Of a DNA stretch of 39,560 nt, positions 15,336 through 23,800 are shown piece by piece. The notes under the pieces are model-generated. The model did not search any database and was not told the DNA's origin. It was given only the letters and a program-made list of their open reading frames with translations. Position 1 is the stretch's first letter. The number at the start of each line of letters is the position of its first letter. A program made the translations under genes and the position numbers. The stretch comes from Patescibacteria group bacterium (GTDB lineage Bacteria; Patescibacteriota; Minisyncoccia; RBG-13-40-8-A), in assembly GCA_018829905.1 (NCBI GenBank), contig JAHJST010000022.1:1-39560 (forward strand), given 5' to 3'.

Positions 15336-17123
15336 TTTAATTCTAGATGCTTTAACTCTATCATTTTCTTTTAACAGCCTTTTCCTTAGACGAATATTAT
15401 TTGGTGTTATTTCTAAAAACTCATCATTGTTCATTATGCTCATTCCGCGTTCTAGCGTTAAATCAATTGGTGTTATTAAACGAATGGCTTCATCTGCTTT
15501 AGAGGATCTCATGTTAGTTAATTCTTTTCCTTTAATTGGATTAACAGTCATATCGTTTCCTTTTGATACATTACCAATCACCATTCCTTCATATACTTCT
15601 GTATTAGCAGAGATATATAATTCTCCTCTGTTTTGTAAATTAAATAAAGAAAATCCGAGTGCTTTGCCAATAGCCATAGAAACCATTGATCCAAGCTCTG
15701 TTTTTTGAATGTTTCCAGTATGTGGTTTAAATCCAATTACTCTAGTATATAATATACCTTCTCCTTTTGTATCAACTACAAATTCATTTTTATAACCCAA
15801 TAATCCACGAGTTGGTATTTCAAAAATAAGTTTAGTATTTCCATGTTCTGGTCCAATTTCTATTAAATTACCTTTTTTCTTAGAAAGTTTTTTAATTACA
15901 ATCCCAGTTATATCATTTGGCACATTAATAATTACTTCTTCAAATGGTTCAGATTTTATTCCATTGATATCTTTAATAATTACATGAGGTTGAGAAATTT
16001 GGAGTTCATATCCTTCTCGTCTCATGTTTTCTAGTAAAATTGCAATATGCATTTCACCCCTACCATAAACCTTATAATATTCAGATGTAGAAAAATCTAT
16101 TTTTAATCCTACATTTATTTCTAGTTCTTTTTCTAGTCTTTCTTTTATTTGCTTGTTAGTTACAAATTTCCCATCACGGCCAGCGAACGGAGAATTGTTA
16201 ACATAAAAATTTAAAGAAATTGTAGGTTCATCAATATTAATAGCTGGAAGAATTTCTTGTTCTTCATTCTCACAAATTGTTTCACCAATAAAAATATTAG
16301 GCAATCCAGCAATCATTACAATATCGCCAGCTCCAGCTTCTTTGACTTCTTCTCTTTCTATTCCTTTGAAAGTAAATAATTTTGTAATTTTTCCTGTTCT
16401 AGTGATGCCATTAATGTTTTTAATAAAAACATTGTCTGCTTGCTTTATTTTTCCTTGATAAATTCTACCGATAGCTAAACGACCCAAGAAATTATCATAT
16501 GCAAGATTAAATGGCTGAACGTATAATTTTTTTTCTATTGCATTTTTGGTTGAGGCTACTGGAACTAATTTTAAAATAGCATCTAATAGTGGCGTTAGAT
16601 TTTTTCTTTCGTCATTATAGTTTTTCATTGCAATGCCATTGCGAGCAATTGCATAAAGAGTAGTAAAATCTAATTGTTCATTATTTGCGCCTAGATCTAG
16701 AAATAATTCATAAATTAATTCTTTTACGATATCTGGACGAGCTGCTTCTTTGTCAATTTTATTAATTACCACAATAGGTTTTAATCCCAAATCAAGAGAT
16801 TTCTTTAAAACAAACTTAGTTTGGGGCATTGGTCCTTCTTGCGCATCAACAACTAAAATTACACTATCAACAGAACGAAGTACGCGTTCAACCTCAGATC
16901 CAAAATCAGCATGCCCTGGAGTATCTACTATGTTAATTTTTGTATTTTTATAATAAATAGAAGTATTTTTAGAATAAATAGTAATACCACGCTCTTGTTC
17001 TAGGGCGTTGTTATCCATACTGGTATCACTGGTAGACATTCCTGTTTGTTGCATAAGCGCATCAGTTAGGGCTGTCTTGCCGTGATCAACATGAGCTATA
17101 ATTGCTATATTTCTAATAATCAT
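15333..17123 (-). CDS. typA: Translational GTPase TypA/BipA
   Basis: 596 residues, normal length. A ribosome-associated GTPase linked to stress and low-temperature growth and late ribosome assembly. G1 is [12 protein letters not shown] (residues 10-21), G2 is in the ERGITI region, G3 is DTPGHADFG (about 67), and G4 is VINKIDKE (about 120). The EF-G-like domains II and III and the family-specific C-terminal domain follow, with GTKGEGI-like and RGELYIS-type blocks visible. Initiation is at ATG 17123 without a Shine-Dalgarno site. A hairpin lies in the leader. The cold-shock gene lies divergently upstream. Confidence 0.97.
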   Translation of the reverse strand: MIIRNIAIIAHVDHGKTALTDALMQQTGMSTSDTSMDNNALEQERGITIYSKNTSIYYKNTKINIVDTPGHADFGSEVERVLRSVDSVILVVDAQEGPMPQTKFVLKKSLDLGLKPIVVINKIDKEAARPDIVKELIYELFLDLGANNEQLDFTTLYAIARNGIAMKNYNDERKNLTPLLDAILKLVPVASTKNAIEKKLYVQPFNLAYDNFLGRLAIGRIYQGKIKQADNVFIKNINGITRTGKITKLFTFKGIEREEVKEAGAGDIVMIAGLPNIFIGETICENEEQEILPAINIDEPTISLNFYVNNSPFAGRDGKFVTNKQIKERLEKELEINVGLKIDFSTSEYYKVYGRGEMHIAILLENMRREGYELQISQPHVIIKDINGIKSEPFEEVIINVPNDITGIVIKKLSKKKGNLIEIGPEHGNTKLIFEIPTRGLLGYKNEFVVDTKGEGILYTRVIGFKPHTGNIQKTELGSMVSMAIGKALGFSLFNLQNRGELYISANTEVYEGMVIGNVSKGNDMTVNPIKGKELTNMRSSKADEAIRLITPIDLTLERGMSIMNNDEFLEITPNNIRLRKRLLKENDRVKASRIK

Positions 17124-17146
17124 TATTTTTATATTTTAAATTAAAA

Positions 17147-17165
17147 CCGCCCTCAAAAGAGGCGG
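17147..17165 (-). promoter_or_regulatory. GC hairpin upstream of typA
   Basis: On the minus strand CCGCCTC-tttt-GAGGGCGG is followed by TTTTAATTT, a terminator-like shape, 23 bases before the typA start codon. It may be an attenuator or the end of an unseen upstream transcript. Confidence 0.5.
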
Positions 17166-17277
17166 AAATATTATTGGTAGATTACTTTTAAATAATAGTA
17201 TTATTTAAAATAAAAGTCAATGGGGATAAAATTATATTTATTTTTACTTATAAAAACTAAAAATTCATGAAATATAT

Positions 17278-17378
17278 TTGACACTTTAATTCTTTTGTGA
17301 TAGCATTAACAATATCAAATCAGAACTGCAAGCGAAGCATAGTCGAGTTTCTGAACTACAGTATTCTTGATTTGAGAT
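17278..17378 (+). promoter_or_regulatory. cspA promoter and structured 5' leader
   Basis: TTGACA (17278-17283) is followed after 17 bases by TAGCAT (17301-17306). The transcript would have a leader of nearly 90 bases. In it, CAAATCA-GAA-CTG (about 17316-17328) pairs with CAG-TATTC-TTGATTTG (17359-17374) with small bulges. Cold-shock mRNAs in other bacteria have structured leaders that respond to temperature; that role here is inferred. Confidence 0.55.
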
Positions 17379-17400
17379 TTAATTCATTAATTTATTGAAA

Positions 17401-17604
17401 ATGAAAAGCGGAAAAATCAAAAGACTCACAGACCGTGGGTTTGGATTCATCGAATATGATGAATCTGATAAAGATCTCTTTTTTCACTCAAACGAACTAA
17501 AAGGCGTAGAATTCAATGACCTTAAAGAAGGCGATAAGGTAACGTTTGAAATAGCAGATAGTCCAAAAGGACCAAATGCTACCAATGTTAGTAAGGAAGA
17601 GTAA
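17401..17604 (+). CDS. cspA: Cold-shock protein, CspA family
   Basis: 67 residues from ATG 17401; a TTG six bases upstream in frame is less likely. A single OB-fold that binds single-stranded nucleic acid. RNP1 is RGFGFIEY and RNP2 is DLFFHS, both intact, and the N-terminus begins MKSGKIKRL where the family has MxxGxVKxF. The last strand region is KVTFEIADSPKGPNATNV. It is monocistronic with a long leader and a very strong terminator. It sits opposite typA, itself linked to cold growth, so the pair may respond together. Confidence 0.95.
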   Translation: MKSGKIKRLTDRGFGFIEYDESDKDLFFHSNELKGVEFNDLKEGDKVTFEIADSPKGPNATNVSKEE

Positions 17605-17617
17605 AATAGAAATTTAC

Positions 17618-17656
17618 AAAAAATCGCTTATTTGATTTGATTCAGGGCGATTTTTT
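17618..17656 (+). terminator. Rho-independent terminator of cspA
   Basis: AAAAAATCGC and GCGATTTTTT form a perfect ten-base stem around a 19-base loop, with T-run at the end. Confidence 0.88.
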
Positions 17657-17732
17657 GGTATATATAAACAATAGATAAAAATTGAAAGATAATTAAAAAT
17701 AGATAAACATTAAAGAATATTTGTTTATTTTT

Positions 17733-17741
17733 TGTTAGAAT
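17733..17741 (+). promoter_or_regulatory. Extended -10 placed exactly for a leaderless start
   Basis: TG-t-TAGAAT ends at 17741. Seven bases later is 17748, the A of the ATG of the next gene. No Shine-Dalgarno site is present. Confidence 0.6.
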
Positions 17742-17747
17742 AAGAAC

Positions 17748-18455
17748 ATGAAGAAAATATTAATAATTTTAATAATCTTAATCTCTTTTACCTTTTTTAT
17801 AAACGAATCTTTAATATCATATGAATACAAAGAAGAGATTATTAAAGAAGTTATTGTTGAAAAAAATCAATATATTTTATCTAATGTTCCTTTTATTCTT
17901 CAGGCGCCTTTTGGAAATTGGGATAATCCAATATTTCAAGACGCATGTGAAGAAGCAGCTATTTTAATGGCAAAATATTGGATTCAAGGAAAACAAATTA
18001 CAAATGAACAAGCATATAATGAATTAATTGAATTATCTGAATTTGAAGAAAAGCATTTTTCAACTTTTTATGATCATTCAGCAAAAGATACAGTTGAGAT
18101 AATGAAACAATATATTAATTATAAAAATATTAAAGTATATAATGATATTGGATTAGAAGATATTAAAAGAGAGATAAGAAACAATAATTTGGTTATTGTA
18201 CCAGTTAATGGACAAGCAATTAAAAATCCAAACTATACTTTACCTGGACCAGAAAGACATATGATAATAATTATTGGTTATGATGAAACAACAAAAGAAA
18301 TAATTACTAATGATTCAGGAACAAGAATGGGTAAGAATTATAAATATCCTGAATCTGTTTTTGAATCAGCAATAAGAGATTATGCTACTGGTTATCATGA
18401 ACCAATAATAGGAATTCAAAAGAATATGATAGTAGTAGAAAATGTGATAAAATAA
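17748..18455 (+). CDS. C39-like peptidase, membrane-anchored
   Basis: 235 residues. N-terminal hydrophobic helix (ILIILIILISFTFFI) followed by a Peptidase_C39_2-type domain. The catalytic Cys lies in FQDACEEAAILM (about residue 67), the His in PERHMIIIIGYDE (about 173), and the Asp/Asn in ITNDSGTRMG (about 189). It probably acts outside the membrane on peptides or as a bacteriocin-processing-like enzyme. uppP starts four bases after its stop, so they form an operon with apt and mtnP. Confidence 0.85.
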   Translation: MKKILIILIILISFTFFINESLISYEYKEEIIKEVIVEKNQYILSNVPFILQAPFGNWDNPIFQDACEEAAILMAKYWIQGKQITNEQAYNELIELSEFEEKHFSTFYDHSAKDTVEIMKQYINYKNIKVYNDIGLEDIKREIRNNNLVIVPVNGQAIKNPNYTLPGPERHMIIIIGYDETTKEIITNDSGTRMGKNYKYPESVFESAIRDYATGYHEPIIGIQKNMIVVENVIK

Positions 18456-18459
18456 AAAC

Positions 18460-19257
18460 ATGTTAGAATCAATAATTTTAGGAATAGTTCAAGGTATTTT
18501 TGAATGGTTACCAATTTCTAGTCAGGGCAATCTAGTTTTAATAATGGTTGGCTTTTTTAATATTGGAATAGAAACAGCTGTAAAATATTCAATCTTTCTT
18601 CATTTTGGAACGCTTTTGGCTGTGTTGGTGTATTTTAAAAAAGATATTATTAATATTCTTAAAAATTTAAAAGAATTTAAATTTAAATTTGAGAATAAAC
18701 AAAATGGTTTAATTTCTTTTTTAATTGTTTCAACTGTTATTACTTTTATTATTGGTTTTCCTTTGTATAAATTAATTTCTAATTTTTCTTTTAGGGGAGA
18801 GTTTTTTTTGGGATTAATTGGTATAGGTTTAATTATTACTGGTTTATTACAGAAATTTGCACATAAGAGTAAAATAAAAGAAAAAAGATTATTAACCTTA
18901 AAAGATAGTGTTTTATTGGGAGTAGTTCAGGGCTTAGCAGTTATTCCTGGTATATCTCGTTCTGGAATAACTATTTCTACTTTTTTATTTAAAAAATATT
19001 CTGCAAAACAAGGATTGTATTTATCTTTTTTAATGAGCATTCCTGTTTTATTGGGTGGTATTGTTTTACCAATATTAGATGGTTTTCCTAATCTTCCTTT
19101 TATTAATTTATTTTTAGGATTAATATTTTCTTTTATTTTCGGTTTAATAACCATTAAAATATTAATGCAATTAGCTCAAAAAATAAGATTTTGGTTATTT
19201 GCAATAATTATTGGTATATTAGCATTTGTGCCATTGATATTTAGTTTATGGATTTAA
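18460..19257 (+). CDS. uppP: Undecaprenyl-diphosphatase UppP/BacA
   Basis: 265 residues, multi-spanning. It removes a phosphate from undecaprenyl diphosphate so the lipid carrier of cell-wall precursors can be reused. The first motif is QGIFEWLPISSQGNLVL (residues 10-26), with the family's QxxxE, and the second is PGISRSGITIS (about 164-174). The position usually filled by the conserved histidine after SSxG is Asn here. Eight or so hydrophobic helices fit. Its last ten bases overlap apt. Confidence 0.95.
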   Translation: MLESIILGIVQGIFEWLPISSQGNLVLIMVGFFNIGIETAVKYSIFLHFGTLLAVLVYFKKDIINILKNLKEFKFKFENKQNGLISFLIVSTVITFIIGFPLYKLISNFSFRGEFFLGLIGIGLIITGLLQKFAHKSKIKEKRLLTLKDSVLLGVVQGLAVIPGISRSGITISTFLFKKYSAKQGLYLSFLMSIPVLLGGIVLPILDGFPNLPFINLFLGLIFSFIFGLITIKILMQLAQKIRFWLFAIIIGILAFVPLIFSLWI

Positions 19258-19754
19258 AACAAAAAATTAAAGAGATTCCTGATTGGCCTGAAAAAGGTGT
19301 TAATTTTAAAGATATAACCCCATTATTACAAGACAAAGAATATTTTAAATTTGTTGTTGATAAATTATGTGAAACAGAAAAACCAGATATTATTGTTGGT
19401 ATAGATGCTAGGGGATTTATCTTTGCTTCTGCTATGGCGTATAAAATGAATACTGGGTTAGCTTTAATTAGAAAAAAAGGAAAATTACCTCCAAAAGTTA
19501 TTTCTCAAAAATATGATTTAGAATATGCTTCTAATATTATTGAAATGAAATATGATTCAATTAAAAAAGGAGATAAAATTTTAATTGTAGATGATGTTTT
19601 AGCTACTGGTGGAACAATGAAAGCTACTTGTGATTTAATTGAAAAATTACAAGGAAATATTATTGGAATTTCTTTTTTAATAGAATTAGATTTTCTTAAA
19701 GGTAGAGAAAAATTAAATTATCCAATTAATTCTTTAATTCATTATGAAAGCTGA
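19248..19754 (+). CDS. apt: Adenine phosphoribosyltransferase
   Basis: 168 residues, normal length. It makes AMP from adenine and PRPP. The opening IPDWPEKGVNFKDITPLL is typical for Apt, IVGIDARGFIFASAMA lies near residue 50, and the PRPP-binding loop is ILIVDDVLATGGTMKA (about 111-126). It overlaps uppP by ten bases upstream and mtnP by eleven downstream. The order of mtnP directly after apt makes biochemical sense because mtnP supplies adenine. Confidence 0.96.
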   Translation: MDLKQKIKEIPDWPEKGVNFKDITPLLQDKEYFKFVVDKLCETEKPDIIVGIDARGFIFASAMAYKMNTGLALIRKKGKLPPKVISQKYDLEYASNIIEMKYDSIKKGDKILIVDDVLATGGTMKATCDLIEKLQGNIIGISFLIELDFLKGREKLNYPINSLIHYES

Positions 19755-20535
19755 TATAGGCATAATTGGTGGTTCTGGTTTGTATAAATTCTTTGATAAA
19801 GGAAAGTGGGTTAATATTAAAACAAAATATGGCAAACCAAGTGATCAAATATTTTTATTTGAATATTTGGGTAAAAAAATTGCTTTTTTACCAAGACACG
19901 GAAGAAAACACAATTTACCTCCTCATAAAATTAATTACCAAGCCAATATAGATGTTTTTAAACAATTAGGAGTAAAACTTATTATCTCTCCAGCAGCTGT
20001 TGGTTCATTGCAAACAAACATTAAAAGAGGAGATTTTGTTTTTTGCAATGATTTTATTGATAGAACAAAAAAAAGAAAAGATACATTTTTTAATGGACCC
20101 AAAACTGTTCATATTTCTTCTACTGATTGTTATTGTGATCAATTAAGAAAAATAGGTAAAAAAGTTTGTGAGAAAAATAAGATAAAGGTTCATGATAAAG
20201 GAATAGTTGTTGTTATTGAGGGTCCAAGATTTTCTTCTAAAGCAGAAAGTAAATGGTTTACTAAATCTGGTTGGCATATTATTAATATGACTCAATATCC
20301 AGAAAATGTTTTAGCAAGAGAAGCTGAAATTTGTTATTTAAATATTTCTTTGGTTACTGACTATGATGTTGGTGTTCAAGGAATTAAACCAGTAAGTTTA
20401 GAAGAGGTTATTAAGGTGTTTGGTAAAAATATTGAAAATGTTAAAAAAGTAATTATTGATATTATTAAAGAAATTCCAAAAGATTATTCTTGTAATAAAT
20501 GTCATAATGCATTAAAAGGAGCAATAATTTCTTGA
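19744..20535 (+). CDS. mtnP: 5'-methylthioadenosine phosphorylase
   Basis: 263 residues of the purine-nucleoside-phosphorylase family. It splits 5'-methylthioadenosine with phosphate into adenine and methylthioribose-1-phosphate. Motifs are IGIIGGSGLYKF (N-terminus), LPRHGRKHNLPPHKINYQAN (phosphate and substrate loop, about 56-75), EGPRFSSKAE (about 159), and NMTQYPENVLAREAE with VTDYDVG, where the double Asp around Tyr favours 6-aminopurine substrates. No methionine-salvage enzymes that would use the sugar follow it in the window. Confidence 0.94.
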   Translation: MKADIGIIGGSGLYKFFDKGKWVNIKTKYGKPSDQIFLFEYLGKKIAFLPRHGRKHNLPPHKINYQANIDVFKQLGVKLIISPAAVGSLQTNIKRGDFVFCNDFIDRTKKRKDTFFNGPKTVHISSTDCYCDQLRKIGKKVCEKNKIKVHDKGIVVVIEGPRFSSKAESKWFTKSGWHIINMTQYPENVLAREAEICYLNISLVTDYDVGVQGIKPVSLEEVIKVFGKNIENVKKVIIDIIKEIPKDYSCNKCHNALKGAIIS

Positions 20536-20559
20536 CAAAGAATTATTTTAGATTAAAAT
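20532..20559 (+). promoter_or_regulatory. Sigma-70-type promoter overlapping the mtnP stop
   Basis: TTGACA (20532-20537), 16 bases, TAAAAT (20554-20559). The first hexamer overlaps the stop codon of mtnP. It would drive the small frame at 20591 with about 25 bases of leader. Confidence 0.7.
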
Positions 20560-20590
20560 GTATAGTATTGGAATATAAAAAGGAGCGAGT

Positions 20591-20770
20591 ATCGCCACAT
20601 TAATCGTTATTTATCCACTTGTCTTGCTTTTTAAGGATAATCAGGACAGGCCAAAAGAAGCGATTTTAATTTATGTCTCTATCTTATATTTTATTCTGTA
20701 TAAAATTACAGAATGTGTATATAGGATTGGTCGATATTCGTTCCTTTTTGTATTTAAATTAAAAAAATAA
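20591..20770 (+). CDS. Small membrane protein, apparent AUC start
   Basis: AAGGAG ends five bases before ATC at 20591, ideal spacing. From there 59 codons are open to TAA at 20768, giving a hydrophobic start (IATLIVIYPLVLLF), a charged turn KDNQDRPKEA, a second helix and a basic end FKLKK. No ATG, GTG or TTG lies in frame between the upstream stop and this point. A consensus promoter precedes it. It is either a rare non-AUG start, as known for infC (AUU), or a start codon lost by mutation. It has no recognised family. Confidence 0.55.
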   Translation: MATLIVIYPLVLLFKDNQDRPKEAILIYVSILYFILYKITECVYRIGRYSFLFVFKLKK

Positions 20771-20802
20771 TATAATTAAAGCTTAAGTATTAATTTTAAT
20801 TT

Positions 20803-22602
20803 ATGTTTGAAGAATTTAAAAAATCTATTGAAGGAGATGTATTATTAGATAAATTTTGGTTAGAAGCATATTCTACTGATGCTAGTATATATAAGCTAGT
20901 GCCTAAAATGATTGTTTTGCCAAAGAATAAATCTGACATACAAAAAACAATTAAGTTTGCTAAAGAAAATAATATTGGTATAACTTGTAGGGCAGCAGGA
21001 ACTTCTTTAGCTGGAGCATCTGTTGGCAAGGGAATCATTGTTGATATTACTAGATACTTTAGTAAAATTCTTGAAATAGGAGATGGCTTTATTAAAGTAG
21101 AACCAGGAGTAATATATGATGATATACAGGCAGAATTAAATAAAAAAAATATGTTTTTACCTCCAACTCCTGCTTCTTCTCGTGCTTGTATGATTGGTGG
21201 CAATGTTGGAACAAAAGCTTGTGGTGGTGGTGCTGTTAAATATGGAACATTAGATGATTTTTTACTTTCAATAGAGTTTATTGATTCTGATGGAGATATT
21301 ATTAATACAGAAACAGGGGAAAATATAGAAAAGTATAAGGAGAAAATAGAATCTTTAAAAAAAGAGGTTTTATCTAATTCTGAAGTAATAAAATCCTTAG
21401 AAAAAAAAGATGATATTCAAAATTCTTCTTCATATAATATATTTGCTTTAAGAGATCATGAATCATTAAATGATATATTAACTCATTTAATGATTGGTTC
21501 AATTGGTACTTTGGGGATTTTTACAGAAATTAAATTAAAAGCAATTAAAAGAAAATCCAATGAAAAACCAGTTGCTTGGGCTGTGTTTCTTAAAGACTTA
21601 TTTCAATTAGATGATGTTATTAAATTATCTAAAGAATTAGATTGTAGTGCTATTGAATTTGTTGATAAGGTTTCTTTAGAATTAGCTTGTGATAATTTTC
21701 CTAAATTAGGAATTTCTAAAGAGGCAGAATCAATGGTTATTATTGAATTTGATGAAAACATTAAAGATACTCTTAAAAAATTTGAAGAAAAATTAAAAGA
21801 TTTTGAATTAATTGGTGAGATTATTAAAGATGCTGAAAAAATGGGAGCTATTTGGGAAGTAAGAAAATGCTTATTGCCTTTAACAGCAAAATTCTCTGAT
21901 ACAACAAAACCATTAGTTTCTATTGATGATATTGGTGTAAAAGTAAAAGATATACCAAATATTGTTAAAGACTTAAGACAAATATTTAAAGATTTAAATA
22001 TGGATGTTGCTATTTATGGCCATGCTGGTGTAGGAACGATTCATATTGATCCTGTTATTGAAGCAACTACTGATGAAGATATTCCTAAAATTAAACAAAT
22101 AGCTGATAAAGTATATTCAGCTACATTTAAATATGGAGGTACAACAGCCACAGAACATGGTGGAGGTAGATGTAGAAGTATGTATTTAGAACAAGAGTGG
22201 GGAACAGAAATATTTAATTATTTAAAAAAGATCAAAAATATTTTTGATCCTAGTGATATTTTAAATCCTGGAGTAATGTTTAATACTGATAATAAGTCTA
22301 TTATTGATGATTTAAAATTTCCAACCAAGAGAATAAATGAAAAAGAATGGCTTTGTATGGAATGTGGCTATTGTCAATCAAAATGTCCTGCTTGGATTAA
22401 ATCTCAAAGAGGAGAAACTGGTCCTAGACAATTTAGAAATTTAATTAGATACAAAACACTTAGCAATGATGATTCTAAAGAATTAGAAAATCAAATCAAT
22501 ACTTGTATTTTATGTGGTAATTGTACCAGTGCCTGTGAAAAAATAGTAGGAGCAAAATTAAAAGAATTTAATGAGGATTATAGAAAAGGAGATTTAAATT
22601 AA
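20803..22602 (+). CDS. FAD-linked oxidase with two 4Fe-4S motifs (D-lactate/glycolate dehydrogenase-like)
   Basis: 599 residues. The N-terminal FAD-binding PCMH domain shows CRAAGTSLAGASVGKG and GNVGTKACGGGAVKYGTLDD. The oxidase C-terminal domain shows AIYGHAGVGTIHIDPV and FDPSDILNPGVMF (about 475). A ferredoxin-like end has CMECGYCQSKCP (about 512) and CILCGNCTSACEK (about 566). It probably oxidises D-lactate or a similar 2-hydroxyacid and passes electrons to iron-sulfur clusters. Larger fusions of this type continue with Cys-rich CCG domains, absent here. No partner gene is adjacent. Confidence 0.9.
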   Translation: MFEEFKKSIEGDVLLDKFWLEAYSTDASIYKLVPKMIVLPKNKSDIQKTIKFAKENNIGITCRAAGTSLAGASVGKGIIVDITRYFSKILEIGDGFIKVEPGVIYDDIQAELNKKNMFLPPTPASSRACMIGGNVGTKACGGGAVKYGTLDDFLLSIEFIDSDGDIINTETGENIEKYKEKIESLKKEVLSNSEVIKSLEKKDDIQNSSSYNIFALRDHESLNDILTHLMIGSIGTLGIFTEIKLKAIKRKSNEKPVAWAVFLKDLFQLDDVIKLSKELDCSAIEFVDKVSLELACDNFPKLGISKEAESMVIIEFDENIKDTLKKFEEKLKDFELIGEIIKDAEKMGAIWEVRKCLLPLTAKFSDTTKPLVSIDDIGVKVKDIPNIVKDLRQIFKDLNMDVAIYGHAGVGTIHIDPVIEATTDEDIPKIKQIADKVYSATFKYGGTTATEHGGGRCRSMYLEQEWGTEIFNYLKKIKNIFDPSDILNPGVMFNTDNKSIIDDLKFPTKRINEKEWLCMECGYCQSKCPAWIKSQRGETGPRQFRNLIRYKTLSNDDSKELENQINTCILCGNCTSACEKIVGAKLKEFNEDYRKGDLN

Positions 22603-22717
22603 AGACAATTATTAGAGTTTATTTTTAATAATTGTCTTAATAATTATATAAGAAAATATTTTCGTGATAGAAACATAGAAGCAAAAGTTTCTTCATGAAA
22701 ATGAAAGGAGAGTGGCT

Positions 22718-22777
22718 ATGCGCTACATGTTACCACGCACAGCTCATTGTTCAGAGGGCTGTATGCTCATGTCCTAA
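22718..22777 (+). CDS. 19-residue peptide with strong Shine-Dalgarno
   Basis: AAAGGAGA at 22704-22711 stands seven bases before an ATG that opens 19 codons (MRYMLPRTAHCSEGCMLMS), ending at TAA 22775. A strong terminator follows at 22805. The pair of Cys with spacing CSEGC is notable. It could be a true small protein or a leader or small RNA with a chance frame. The region between 22603 and 22700 holds only AT-rich sequence. Confidence 0.45.
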   Translation: MRYMLPRTAHCSEGCMLMS

Positions 22778-22804
22778 GCAAGACGTAAAACTGCTTAAAA
22801 AAAT

Positions 22805-22829
22805 AAAGGTGTGGAAATCCACACCTTTT
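22805..22829 (+). terminator. Rho-independent terminator, perfect ten-base stem
   Basis: AAAGGTGTGG-aaat-CCACACCTTT then T. It ends the short transcript that carries the 19-residue frame. Confidence 0.9.
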
Positions 22830-22888
22830 CATTTGCATTAATTTAAATAATATGTTATATTAATATAAGCACATAAAGGAAGGTTATA

Positions 22889-23089
22889 ATGAAAAGAATT
22901 AAGGATTTTTTGATTAATGCTTCTCCGTTTATTGGGGTTTTTTCCTTCTTGTATTTTATAATGATAATTAAGCATGCTTCTTTTTTAGAAATTCTTATTT
23001 TTTCAATCATTATTTTATGTTGCAAAGCCTTTTGTTCTTATAGACACAGAAGATTTAAAAAAAAGATTGAGGAACGTTGTATGTTTTAG
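22889..23089 (+). CDS. Small membrane protein, unknown function
   Basis: 66 residues with two hydrophobic helices and a basic tail (SYRHRRFKKKIEERC). AAAGGAAGG lies about six bases before ATG. A TTGCAT-16-TTATAT pair upstream (about 22834-22861) may be its promoter. It ends with a perfect terminator at 23105. It is one of a series of self-contained small genes in this part. Confidence 0.72.
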   Translation: MKRIKDFLINASPFIGVFSFLYFIMIIKHASFLEILIFSIIILCCKAFCSYRHRRFKKKIEERCMF

Positions 23090-23104
23090 TTTTCAAAAAT
23101 AATT

Positions 23105-23131
23105 CTTGGCAGTACGTAACTGCCAAGTTTT
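23105..23131 (+). terminator. Rho-independent terminator, perfect nine-base stem
   Basis: CTTGGCAGT-acgta-ACTGCCAAG followed by five T. The next promoter begins four bases later. Confidence 0.9.
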
Positions 23132-23134
23132 TAT

Positions 23135-23163
23135 TTGACTTTTAAATGGTATTATGATATAAT
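23135..23163 (+). promoter_or_regulatory. Strong promoter, 17-base spacing
   Basis: TTGACT (23135-23140), 17 bases, TATAAT (23158-23163), with a TGa extension before the -10. Confidence 0.82.
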
Positions 23164-23192
23164 TATAGCATATCTTAAAAAGGGAGGAAAGA

Positions 23193-23759
23193 TTGGAACA
23201 TTACAAAATATTTTCTATTGTTGCAGGGATCGTCTTTGTGTCAGCGTTTATTCCATATTTCATTGCGATTTTTAGGAATCAAACAAAGCCACAAAAAACA
23301 AGTTGGTTGGTCTGGGCAGCTCTTGATACTCTTGCACTTACAGGAATGATTAAGGAAGATGTTGTAAATGGACAGATAGTTGGAGCAGTGTGTTGTGCTT
23401 GGTTTGTTTTTCTTCTTGCTGTGAAAAAGGGTAAACCAGGATGGACTAACTTAGATAGGGCTTGCCTGTTATTCGGTTTTGCTGGTGCAGTTTTGTGGAT
23501 AATTTATGGAAACGCTACTTCTGGAATTGTTGCAGCGTCTGTTGGGCTGATAATTGCTGCTATTCCAACATTTAAATCAGCATGGTATACTCCAGAACAT
23601 GAAAACAAGCTTGCTTGGGCAATATTCTGGATCTCATGTGTGTTTACACTACTAAGTGTAGAAAGTTGGAACATAAACAGCGGATCTCAGCCAATATCCT
23701 TTTTCATTATTGAAAGCGTAGTGGTCGGCATCCTTTTTTTCAAAAAAAGGAAAGCATGA
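23193..23759 (+). CDS. Polytopic membrane protein with an internal repeat, PQ-loop-like
   Basis: 188 residues starting at TTG 23193, chosen because GGGAGGA lies five bases upstream and no ATG fits. About six helices. The two halves look alike: FIPYFIAIFRNQTKPQKTSW in the first and AIPTFKSAWYTPEHENKLAW in the second, each followed by a helix. A helix, proline and tandem three-helix layout resembles PQ-loop or SemiSWEET transport proteins, but this is only a pattern resemblance. It has its own promoter and terminator. Confidence 0.75.
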   Translation: MEHYKIFSIVAGIVFVSAFIPYFIAIFRNQTKPQKTSWLVWAALDTLALTGMIKEDVVNGQIVGAVCCAWFVFLLAVKKGKPGWTNLDRACLLFGFAGAVLWIIYGNATSGIVAASVGLIIAAIPTFKSAWYTPEHENKLAWAIFWISCVFTLLSVESWNINSGSQPISFFIIESVVVGILFFKKRKA

Positions 23760-23771
23760 TCAGAAACTTAA

Positions 23772-23800
23772 AAGCGGATCATCTTTGGATCCGCTTTTTT
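23772..23800. terminator. Shared convergent terminator
   Basis: AAGCGGATC-atctttg-GATCCGCTT, a perfect nine-base stem with a T-run that overlaps the stop codon of the minus-strand gene ending at 23799. It terminates the plus-strand gene. Confidence 0.88.
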
